Shown one piece after another: positions 1 to 6,607 of a DNA stretch of 21,703 nt. The stretch is from assembly GCA_044348925.1 (NCBI GenBank), contig JBIKRY010000038.1:1-21703 (forward strand), in the 5' to 3' direction. The stretch is from JAAFKA01 sp044348925. GTDB lineage: Bacteria; Bacteroidota; Bacteroidia; Cytophagales; Thermoflexibacteraceae. The notes under the pieces were generated by a model that did not search any database, was not told the DNA's origin, and saw nothing but the letters and a program-made list of their open reading frames with translations. Position 1 is the first letter of the stretch. Each line of letters begins with the position of its first letter. The position numbers and the translations under genes are program-made.

Positions 1-98
1 ATTTGATAAAAATACACTATCAGCGAAGTAGATAGAATACTAAAGCCTAAAAAGGCTAATAGCAATATTTTGCGTTTTTGTTCAGACATCTGTATCAT
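1..98 (-). CDS. N-terminus of a membrane-anchored protein, cut by the left edge
   Basis: An open frame starts at ATG 98-96, or more likely at ATG 89-87 eight bases into the same frame, and runs off the left edge with no stop. The readable part (MSEQKRKILLLAFLGF, then SILSTSLIVYFYQ) has a short charged start followed by about 20 hydrophobic residues. This is the pattern of an N-terminal membrane anchor with the rest of the protein outside the membrane. An exact TAnnTTTG box lies at 121-128, giving a short leader. The family cannot be named from 30 residues. An endolytic transglycosylase of the MltG type begins in a similar way in Bacteroidota, but this is only a guess. Confidence 0.6.
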   Translation of the reverse strand, partial: MIQMSEQKRKILLLAFLGFSILSTSLIVYFYQ

Positions 99-120
99 AA
101 TTTTTCGAATATATAATTTG

Positions 121-128
121 CAAAGCTA
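121..128 (-). promoter_or_regulatory. Candidate -7 box for the left-edge gene
   Basis: Read on the - strand this is TAGCTTTG, an exact match to the Bacteroidota -7 consensus TAnnTTTG. It lies 23-32 bp before the candidate start codons, so transcription would begin about 115 with a very short leader. I see no good TTTG -33 box at the usual 19-20 bp spacing, so support comes from one element and position only. Confidence 0.35.
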
Positions 129-199
129 CAAAAAACTATTTGTTATTTGCATAGATTATGTTTTGTAAGTAGGTTTTCCACATCAAAATATAGCAATAA

Positions 200-355
200 C
201 TTGCGTAGCAACCGTATATTCGCCTTTAGGCGAATATACGGTGTGATGCAAAGGTACATATAGGAAAGTTCGTAGGCATTTTTCCTGTCGAATACCTATA
301 ATTTGTATGTACCAATTTTATTCGCCTGAAGGCGAATATACGGTTGCTACGCAAG
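200..355. repeat. 156-bp non-coding element with 36-bp terminal inverted repeats
   Basis: Positions 200-235 and the reverse complement of 320-355 agree at 35 of 36 bases. Each end is itself a palindrome: 211-242 has 15-bp perfect arms around a 2-base loop, and 319-338 has 9-bp arms around a 2-base loop. Inside, GGTACATA at 253-260 pairs with TATGTACC at 306-313, so the whole element can fold into a nested, branched structure. It encodes no protein. It sits just downstream of the guaB stop codon and may act as its terminator. The form suggests a small non-autonomous mobile element (MITE) or a REP/BIME-type repeat. No target-site duplication is obvious. Confidence 0.75.
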
Positions 356-376
356 CTACACTATTTAATGTGTTTT

Positions 377-1849
377 TTATCTAATATTATAGTTTGGTGC
401 TTCTCTTGTTACTACTACATCATGTGGGTGGCTTTCTTTGAAACCTGCTGCGGTAATTTTCACAAATTTGGCAGCTTTCAAATCCTCGATATTTGCTGCA
501 CCACAATAGCCCATTCCTGCTCGCAATCCACCAACCAACTGATAAATTACTTCACTTGCCCAACCTTTATAAGGCACTCTACCCACAATACCTTCAGGCA
601 CAAGTTTTTTAATATCATCTTCGGCATCTTGAAAATAACGGTCTTTCGAACCATCTTCCATTGCCTCCAACGAACCCATACCTCTATAGGTTTTAAATTT
701 GCGACCTTCCAACAATATCATCTCCCCAGGGGCTTCGTCTGTACCTGCCAACAATGAGCCTATCATAATGGTACTTGCACCACCTGCAATGGCTTTGACC
801 AAATCTCCCGAAAAACGAATACCACCATCTGCAATGACAGGCACACCCGTACCTGCTAATGCTTTGGCTGCTTCATAAACCGCAGAAAGTTGTGGCAAAC
901 CTACCCCTGCTATAATCCGTGTTGTACAAATACTACCAGGTCCGACACCTACTTTTACGGCATCTGCACCTGCATCTGCTAATGCTTTTGCACCTTCGCC
1001 TGTAGCCACATTGCCACAAATTACATCTAAATCGGGATATTTTGCTTTTACTTTTTTGAGTGCCTCTATTACACCTTTGGAATGTCCATGAGCAGTATCT
1101 ATGCTGATGACATCTACACCTGCATTTTTTAATGCATCGACTCTTTCCATAAGTTCGGCAGTTACGCCAACAGCAGCACCAACTCGCAAACGTCCAAATT
1201 TATCTTTACAAGCATTGGGTTTGTTGCGTTTTTTGAGAATATCTTTGTAGGTAATCAAGCCAACCAATTTGTTGTCTTTGCTAATGATAGGCAATTTTTC
1301 GATGCGGTATTGTTGTAATATTTCTTCTGCTTCTTCCAAACTCAATCCTTCTTTTGCGGTAATTAAGTTTTCTTTGGTCATAATTTCTTGTACGGTTTGG
1401 GACATATTTTTTTGGAAACGCATATCCCGATTGGTGATAATGCCCACCAAAATTCCATCTGCATCTACCACAGGAATTCCACCAATTTTATACTCTCGCA
1501 TAATTAGATTTACCTCTCGCAACGTAGCAGTAGCAAGTACCGTAACAGGGTCTATAATCATACCACTTTCCGACCTTTTTACCTTTCGCACTTGTGCAGC
1601 TTGTTCGGCAATGGTCATATTTTTGTGAATAAACCCCAAACCTCCTTCGTGTGCCATCGAAATAGCCAAGTCAGCCTCTGTTACAGTATCCATAGCAGCC
1701 GATACAATAGGAATATTGAGGCGAATATTTTTGGTCAAAAAAGTTTGCGTGTTGGTTTCTCGTGGTAAAACTTCGGAGTAGGCAGGTACGAGCAAAACAT
1801 CATCATAAGTTAGTGCTTCGTACAAAAATTTTTCAGCAAATAAAGCCAT
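377..1849 (-). CDS. guaB: Inosine-5'-monophosphate dehydrogenase
   Basis: This enzyme catalyses the NAD+-dependent oxidation of IMP to XMP, the committed step of GTP synthesis, in the cytoplasm. At 490 residues it has the full bacterial length. The TIM barrel is interrupted at about residues 97-210 by a tandem pair of CBS domains, which in this family bind adenine and guanine nucleotides and tune activity. The catalytic loop GPGSICTTR (303-311) carries the nucleophile Cys308. ADGGIRFSGD (340-349) and GSLLAGTDEAPGE (364-376) bind the IMP phosphate, and the mobile flap holds the Arg424/Tyr427 pair in GRVPYKGW. The start MALFAEKFLYEALTYDDVLL matches the family. It stands alone, divergent from the SpoIIE gene at 2149. 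A candidate -7 box is at 1900-1907. Confidence 0.98.
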   Translation of the reverse strand: MALFAEKFLYEALTYDDVLLVPAYSEVLPRETNTQTFLTKNIRLNIPIVSAAMDTVTEADLAISMAHEGGLGFIHKNMTIAEQAAQVRKVKRSESGMIIDPVTVLATATLREVNLIMREYKIGGIPVVDADGILVGIITNRDMRFQKNMSQTVQEIMTKENLITAKEGLSLEEAEEILQQYRIEKLPIISKDNKLVGLITYKDILKKRNKPNACKDKFGRLRVGAAVGVTAELMERVDALKNAGVDVISIDTAHGHSKGVIEALKKVKAKYPDLDVICGNVATGEGAKALADAGADAVKVGVGPGSICTTRIIAGVGLPQLSAVYEAAKALAGTGVPVIADGGIRFSGDLVKAIAGGASTIMIGSLLAGTDEAPGEMILLEGRKFKTYRGMGSLEAMEDGSKDRYFQDAEDDIKKLVPEGIVGRVPYKGWASEVIYQLVGGLRAGMGYCGAANIEDLKAAKFVKITAAGFKESHPHDVVVTREAPNYNIR

Positions 1850-1899
1850 AGCAAATAAGATTTATTAAAGGTTAGAAACTGTGTTACTTATTTGCGGTA

Positions 1900-1933
1900 C
1901 AAAGTTAAAAGATACTTTGAAATTACTTGCAAA
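1900..1933 (-). promoter_or_regulatory. Candidate guaB promoter
   Basis: On the - strand an exact TAnnTTTG -7 box (TAACTTTG, 1907-1900) is preceded by TTTG at 1933-1930. The gap of 22 bp is longer than the usual 19-20 bp of Bacteroidota primary sigma promoters, so the -33 assignment is weak. The predicted start near 1894 would give a leader of about 45 bases. Confidence 0.35.
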
Positions 1934-2064
1934 AAATACAAAATAAAAACGCATTATTTAGTAATAACTAAGGAAACTAATAAAAACGTAATGCTTGCCG
2001 ATTTTATCTAAACAATGCTAAGTTTTTTTATTTTTTACTTGTGTATTTCCAAAGGTTTTATATA

Positions 2065-2094
2065 TTGCACTATTATTTTTAAAAGCTAATTTTA
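2065..2094 (+). promoter_or_regulatory. Candidate promoter of the first TPR-SpoIIE gene
   Basis: TTG at 2065-2067 is followed after exactly 19 bp by TAATTTTA at 2087-2094, which matches the Bacteroidota -7 consensus TAnnTTTG in all but the last position. Transcription would start near 2100, about 50-90 bases before the possible start codons at 2149 and 2188. Confidence 0.4.
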
Positions 2095-2148
2095 TTAACA
2101 TATACTCTCTTTCTATGCCATTAACTATGTTTTTTCCCTTTTTATATA

Positions 2149-4185
2149 GTGGGAAATATTAATTTTTTTTCATTTATTGTATCTCCATTGAAAAAATATT
2201 ACATCTTACTTTTTTATTTTCTGCTTGGAACTTCCACCTTTGCCCAAAAAAAATATAATTTGGACAGTTTGGAAAAAGTTGCCTATACAATGCCACAAGA
2301 CACAAACAAGATAAAACTTTTAGGCGAATTGGCTTGGAAATACAGAGCCAAAAATACCGAAAAGTCTATTCAACTAAATACACAAGCTATAGAAATTGCC
2401 AAAAAATTAGGTTATACTTATTTAATTCCTAAATTATATAACCAAGCTGCTGTTTTTAGTGAGCTTTTGGCAAAATATCCAGAATCTTTAAATTATGCGT
2501 TTCAAAATTTAAAAATGGCAAAAGCATACCAAAATCAACGGGAGTACGGTTATGCCCATAACAATATTGCAAATGTAAATTTTCGTTTGGCAGACTATAA
2601 ACAAGCCATTGAATATGCCAACAAAGCCTACAAAATATTTGCCTCTATACAAGATTCTTTAGGTATGACCTATGCCACCTTACAAGCTGCCGAATCTTCG
2701 ATGATGTTGCAAGATTATTATAAAGCACAAGCGTATATCAAAAAATCTATTGCAATTCGTCTTTTATTAAAGGATTCGGTAAGTATTAGCGTAGGTTACA
2801 TTGTTTTAGGGCGTATTTTTGAAAAACAAAACAAAGATGAAGAGGCATTATCCTATTTGGAAAAAGCAAAACAAATTGCTACAAGAAATCATAGTGATAA
2901 AAGTTTATTAGTTTGTTTTAATACATTGGCTGTTATTTATGCAAAAAGAGGAGATTTAATAAGGGCAAAATACTGTGCCTTAAAAGCTATAGAGTTTACC
3001 AAAAAAACAACGGTGAAAGTACATATCAAAGATGCCTATAAAAATTTATCCGAAGTATATTATGCACAACAAGAATATGATAGTGCCTTATATTATCAAA
3101 ATTTATTTTATCAATATAATCAAGAAATTTATAACGAAGAAAAAGCTGTTTTAGTAAGTAGTTTAACCTATAGATATGAAAACGAGGAAGAACTTGCACA
3201 AATGCATGTATTAGAAACTTCTGCCAAACGAAATAAAATTATTGTCTATGGAAGTATAGCCGTTGCAATAGTTCTATTAGTATTGTTGTTATTTGTTTTA
3301 AGAAATAATATAATTAGTAGAAAACAAAATATTTTGTTGGCAAAACAAAAAAAAGATTTACAAGAAAAAAACCAAGCTGTATCTACATTAATTATAGAAA
3401 CACATAAAAAAACAGAGCAAATTATAGCAAGTATTCAATACGCAAAAAAAATACAAGATGCTGTATTTATCTCCACAGAAAATTTTACGCAACTATTTCC
3501 CAAAAATTTTATATTTTTTAAGCCAAAAGAAATTGTAAGTGGGGATTTTTATTGGGCTACCGAAAATACTTTGGACAATGTACTACACAAATTGGTAGCT
3601 GTAGGAGATTGCACAGGGCATAGTGTTGCAGGGGCATTTATGAGTCTTATTTCCTGCTCATTGCTCGACCAAATTATTTACGAAAAAAATATCTATAGCC
3701 CTGATTTGATTTTGTCTGAACTACACAAAGAATTACGAATAATATTAAGACCAGAAGAAACCGAAAATAATGATGGATTGGATTTGAGTATTTGCTATTT
3801 TGATACCCTAAATCAACAATTATTATTTGCAGGTGCTACACAGTCTTTGTTTTATACCAACCATAAGCAGGAATTACAAATTATCAAAGGCGACAAAAAA
3901 ACTTTAGGCGGAGTTTGGCAGGAGAATACCCAAATATTTACCTTATATCGCATAGATTTAGCAACTATACACAGCATTTATTTGGCTACTGATGGTTATA
4001 TAGACCAATTTGGCGGAGAATCACACAAAAGGTTTTCCAGCAAATCTTTCAAAGCTTTATTAGAAACCATACAATTTCAAGAAATTACCGAACAAGCAAT
4101 TACTTTAGAAAATACATTAACTACTTGGCTCGGCAAAAAATATAAGCAAATGGACGATATTAGTATTATTGGTATTCAACTCTAA
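2149..4185 (+). CDS. Membrane TPR-SpoIIE (PP2C-type) serine phosphatase, copy 1
   Basis: This is a predicted signalling phosphatase that removes phosphate from Ser/Thr of an unknown partner. Order of parts in the 678-residue frame: a signal peptide ending near TSTFA|Q (about 15-32); an extracytoplasmic set of TPR helices (about 55-330); a membrane span at 364-384; a coiled-coil linker with the motif SIQYAKKIQDAV (428-439); and a SpoIIE domain to the C-terminus. The metal-ligand motifs of PP2C are present: SGDFYW (464-469), GDCTGH (486-491), NDGLDLS (541-547), ATDGYIDQFGG (613-623) and MDD (668-670). The usual GHGVPGAF is changed to GHSVAGAF. The GTG start at 2149 gives an odd N-terminus; TTG at 2188 would give a classic signal peptide and may be the true start. 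It stands alone, convergent with gldD. Confidence 0.9.
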   Translation: MGNINFFSFIVSPLKKYYILLFYFLLGTSTFAQKKYNLDSLEKVAYTMPQDTNKIKLLGELAWKYRAKNTEKSIQLNTQAIEIAKKLGYTYLIPKLYNQAAVFSELLAKYPESLNYAFQNLKMAKAYQNQREYGYAHNNIANVNFRLADYKQAIEYANKAYKIFASIQDSLGMTYATLQAAESSMMLQDYYKAQAYIKKSIAIRLLLKDSVSISVGYIVLGRIFEKQNKDEEALSYLEKAKQIATRNHSDKSLLVCFNTLAVIYAKRGDLIRAKYCALKAIEFTKKTTVKVHIKDAYKNLSEVYYAQQEYDSALYYQNLFYQYNQEIYNEEKAVLVSSLTYRYENEEELAQMHVLETSAKRNKIIVYGSIAVAIVLLVLLLFVLRNNIISRKQNILLAKQKKDLQEKNQAVSTLIIETHKKTEQIIASIQYAKKIQDAVFISTENFTQLFPKNFIFFKPKEIVSGDFYWATENTLDNVLHKLVAVGDCTGHSVAGAFMSLISCSLLDQIIYEKNIYSPDLILSELHKELRIILRPEETENNDGLDLSICYFDTLNQQLLFAGATQSLFYTNHKQELQIIKGDKKTLGGVWQENTQIFTLYRIDLATIHSIYLATDGYIDQFGGESHKRFSSKSFKALLETIQFQEITEQAITLENTLTTWLGKKYKQMDDISIIGIQL

Positions 4186-4222
4186 AATATAGCCAAAATA
4201 TTGCCCTAAAAGCTATAGCAAA

Positions 4223-4837
4223 TTACTTATTTTTCCATTCCACAGTTTGCAAAATGTGCATCATATCTCGTTTAATAAAATGGATAACAGGTGCCAAAGA
4301 ATCATTTTGGGTAGAAGTGGGAAAATATAAGGAAGCCCGCAAAAAATTCTTTGTCGAATCTGTTACATAAAATTGTAATTGGCTTGGAACATCTCCCTGC
4401 AACTCAAATAAAATAGCAGAATAACCTTTAGGGGTTTTGAAAGAAATTTCATCAATGGCATACGCCTTAAACTTATGCTTGATGGCTAAAGTATGCGAAT
4501 CATTGATAAAATCTTCAAATTTCTCTTTTTTATTGCTAATTGGGTAATAAGAAATATCTATATTGGCTTGAAAATCAGGATAATACATTTCAAACCAATA
4601 TCTTTTGCTCACTACCGAACTGTCATTTAATAGTTTTGCATAGCTCGAATATTCAAAAAAATAGGGCAACGAATCTGGAGTAGTTTGGTAATTTGCTGTT
4701 GGCAAATTGATACGTGGATAGGCACGTTGTTTGGGAACATAGCTCGGCTCTTCGGCTTCACAAGCCAATAATAAAAGACCAAAAGCAAAGACCATAAACA
4801 GTCTAAAAGCTAAAAAAACTACTGTGGTATTCTGCAT
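4223..4837 (-). CDS. gldD: Gliding motility lipoprotein GldD
   Basis: The 204-residue protein has a hydrophobic N-terminus and a lipobox LLAC with Cys26 as the lipidated residue, so it is exported and membrane-attached. The rest resembles GldD of Flavobacterium johnsoniae as I remember it: PRINLPTANY (41-50), the YPDFQANIDISYYPI stretch (86-100), the central SHTLAIKHKFKA region (113-124), QLQFYVTDST (153-162), RASLYFP (167-173) and the VEWKNK end. GldD is required for gliding in that organism and belongs to the gldB/D/H/J group linked to the type IX secretion/gliding machinery. No other gld gene is in the window. It lies 95 bp downstream of the GH3-family gene on the same strand, with its own exact -7 box at 4864-4871, so it may be transcribed separately. 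Confidence 0.88.
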   Translation of the reverse strand: MQNTTVVFLAFRLFMVFAFGLLLLACEAEEPSYVPKQRAYPRINLPTANYQTTPDSLPYFFEYSSYAKLLNDSSVVSKRYWFEMYYPDFQANIDISYYPISNKKEKFEDFINDSHTLAIKHKFKAYAIDEISFKTPKGYSAILFELQGDVPSQLQFYVTDSTKNFLRASLYFPTSTQNDSLAPVIHFIKRDMMHILQTVEWKNK

Positions 4838-4863
4838 ACGTTATATTTGATGGATTGGAAAAG

Positions 4864-4871
4864 CAAATTTA
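4864..4871 (-). promoter_or_regulatory. Candidate -7 box for gldD
   Basis: On the - strand this reads TAAATTTG, an exact TAnnTTTG match, 26 bp before the gldD ATG. Transcription would begin near 4857. No TTTG/TTG is seen 19-20 bp upstream, so the call rests on one box and its distance. Confidence 0.35.
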
Positions 4872-4932
4872 TAGAAATTTAAAATGTAACTGTTTCATAT
4901 TTCATACATACTATTTCATATCTATTACCAAT

Positions 4933-6456
4933 CTACAATAATTGCAAAATTTCGTCTATATATTCTCTATTATTTGCCAATCTTGGCACTTTGTGTTGCC
5001 CTCCGAGTTTATTTTTCATCTTTAGCCACGCATAAAACGTGCCTTGAGGTGCAATATGCACTTTTGGTGCAACAAGAGCAATATCTAAATGTCGTTTTGC
5101 ATCATAATCTGAATTGACTTGTCGCAAAGTTTCATCTAAAATTTTGGTAAATAAACCAATATCTGTAGGATTTTGTTCAAATTCTACTATCCATTCATGC
5201 CCACCTTGTTGGTAAGTTCCATTTTGTGTCGAACTCAAATAAATTGGTGCTGCGGTAAAATTTCGCAGACTTGCTTGTGTCATTTCGCAGGCTTTGGTAA
5301 GGGCAACTTCGGCATTTTCCACCATTAGCTCCTCGCCAAAAGCATTGATAAAATGTTTGGTACGTCCCGAAATTTTTATTCTATATGGGTTTGTATTCGT
5401 AAATTTTATGGTATCTCCAATTTTATACCGCCATAAACCTGCATTTGTAGAAATAATCATTGCATAATTTTTACCTACTACCACTTCATCTAAAGTAATT
5501 GTTTTAGGATTTTCGTCTTCGATATTTTCTATTGGAATAAACTCATAATATACGCCATAATCTAACATTAATAGCATTTCTTCAGAATTTCGTTGGTCTT
5601 GCAACGCAAAAAAACCTTCCGAAGCATTATAGATTTCCATATAATTCATCGAAGTTGATGGAATTATTTGTTTGAAAAGTTGTCTATAGGGTGTAAAAGC
5701 CACTGCCCCATGAAAAAACACTTCCAAATTTTCCCAAACTTCTGTAATATTTTTTTTACCTGTTTGCTCTATAATTCTTTGTAACAATACCAATGTCCAT
5801 GTTGGTACGCCTGCCATACTTGTAATGCGTTGTTGCAAAGTTTCTTGGATAATAGCTTCTATTTTCGCCTCCCATTTGTCCATTAAAGCAGTTTTGAGGC
5901 TTGGGCTACGCAAATATTCTGCCCAAAAAGGCAAATTTTTCATCATTACCGCCGAAATATCTCCATAATAAGTTTGGGCATTCAAATGATTTGTCTGCAA
6001 ACTTCCACCAATCGACAAACTTTTTCCTGTCAATACCTTACTATTTGGATAATTTTGCAAATATAATGCTATCATATCTTTGCCACCTCTGAAGTTACAA
6101 TTTTGCAAAGATTCACTCGAAACAGGAATAAACTTGCTACGTGCATTCGTAGTTCCCGAAGATTTGGCAAATTTGGTAATTGGAGATGCCCACAAAATAT
6201 TTTGTTCTCCTTGCATCATTCTTTCTATATAGCTATGCAAATCTTCGTAGGTAGATAACGGCACATTTTGGCTAAACTGTAACGGATTTCTGCTATTTGC
6301 AAAATTATATTTTCTACCAAATTCGGTATCTTTGGCACTCTGTAGCAAATAATGGAAAGTTTGTTCTTGTACTTGGTGAGGTTTTGCACAGAAAAAATCA
6401 ATACTATGTAACCGATTAGAGAAAAAAGTTTTGGCTAAGTAATTTAGTAAAAACAT
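4933..6456 (-). CDS. GH3-family acyl-adenylate (amide-forming) enzyme
   Basis: This 507-residue protein belongs to the GH3 branch of the ANL adenylating superfamily. Plant members join amino acids to jasmonate or auxin; substrates of bacterial members are mostly unknown. Motifs in order: the ATP-phosphate loop KSSGTTNARSK (98-108), the adenine-site YNASEGFF (276-283), LWRYKIGD (341-348), the hinge ISGRTKHFINAFGEEL (362-377), and the C-terminal lid with KLGGQHKVPRL (483-493), whose Lys would contact the adenylate. All active-site blocks appear intact, and the length fits bacterial GH3 proteins. It has no signal peptide and should be cytoplasmic. It lies between rho and gldD on the same strand, with gaps of 151 and 95 bp, so a shared operon is uncertain. 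An exact -7 box lies at 6571-6578. Confidence 0.88.
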   Translation of the reverse strand: MFLLNYLAKTFFSNRLHSIDFFCAKPHQVQEQTFHYLLQSAKDTEFGRKYNFANSRNPLQFSQNVPLSTYEDLHSYIERMMQGEQNILWASPITKFAKSSGTTNARSKFIPVSSESLQNCNFRGGKDMIALYLQNYPNSKVLTGKSLSIGGSLQTNHLNAQTYYGDISAVMMKNLPFWAEYLRSPSLKTALMDKWEAKIEAIIQETLQQRITSMAGVPTWTLVLLQRIIEQTGKKNITEVWENLEVFFHGAVAFTPYRQLFKQIIPSTSMNYMEIYNASEGFFALQDQRNSEEMLLMLDYGVYYEFIPIENIEDENPKTITLDEVVVGKNYAMIISTNAGLWRYKIGDTIKFTNTNPYRIKISGRTKHFINAFGEELMVENAEVALTKACEMTQASLRNFTAAPIYLSSTQNGTYQQGGHEWIVEFEQNPTDIGLFTKILDETLRQVNSDYDAKRHLDIALVAPKVHIAPQGTFYAWLKMKNKLGGQHKVPRLANNREYIDEILQLL

Positions 6457-6498
6457 AGTAATATGTATTGTGTGATGATTTTAATGGTTGAGTGAAAT

Positions 6499-6531
6499 AA
6501 ACTTTCCAAGTCTTTGCAACTTGGAAAGTTT
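6499..6531. repeat. Hairpin repeat, copy 1 of a dispersed family
   Basis: Two perfect 13-bp arms (6499-6511 and 6519-6531; outer part AAACTTTCCAAGT) enclose a 7-base loop. The core matches the reverse complement of the hairpin at 20814-20850 at about 25 of 29 bases. It lies between rho and the GH3 gene, both on the - strand, and is followed on the + side by a short T run. It could end rho transcription, although no T run follows in that direction. Confidence 0.7.
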
Positions 6532-6570
6532 GTTTTTCTATAAACTTGCCGACTTAAATTTTGTGTTTTC

Positions 6571-6578
6571 CAAACATA
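6571..6578 (-). promoter_or_regulatory. Candidate -7 box for the GH3-family gene
   Basis: On the - strand this reads TATGTTTG, an exact TAnnTTTG match. A start near 6565 would give a leader of about 110 bases that includes the hairpin at 6499-6531. No clear -33 box is seen. Confidence 0.25.
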
Positions 6579-6607
6579 TACATCTGCAACAGAAAATTTA
6601 TAGTCAT

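Larger units (their letters stand above)
1850..2148. other. Divergent promoter region between guaB and a TPR-SpoIIE gene
   Basis: This is 299 bp of very AT-rich, non-coding sequence. It holds candidate promoter boxes for both flanking genes, listed separately. I see no RNA gene, long repeat or riboswitch-like structure. Confidence 0.6.

Noticed and set aside
200..355. An insertion sequence or its remnant with a transposase
   Set aside because: At 156 bp it has no room for a transposase, and no reading frame in it resembles one; it is kept as a repeat element only.
344..757. Open frame on the + strand across the end of guaB
   Set aside because: It overlaps a fully conserved guaB on the other strand, and its Cys/Phe/His-rich translation is typical of antisense frames in this genome.
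4188..4217. Terminator between the first SpoIIE gene and gldD (TATAGC...GCTATA)
   Set aside because: The stem is only 6 bp with an 18-base loop and no T run, so it is not distinguishable from chance.
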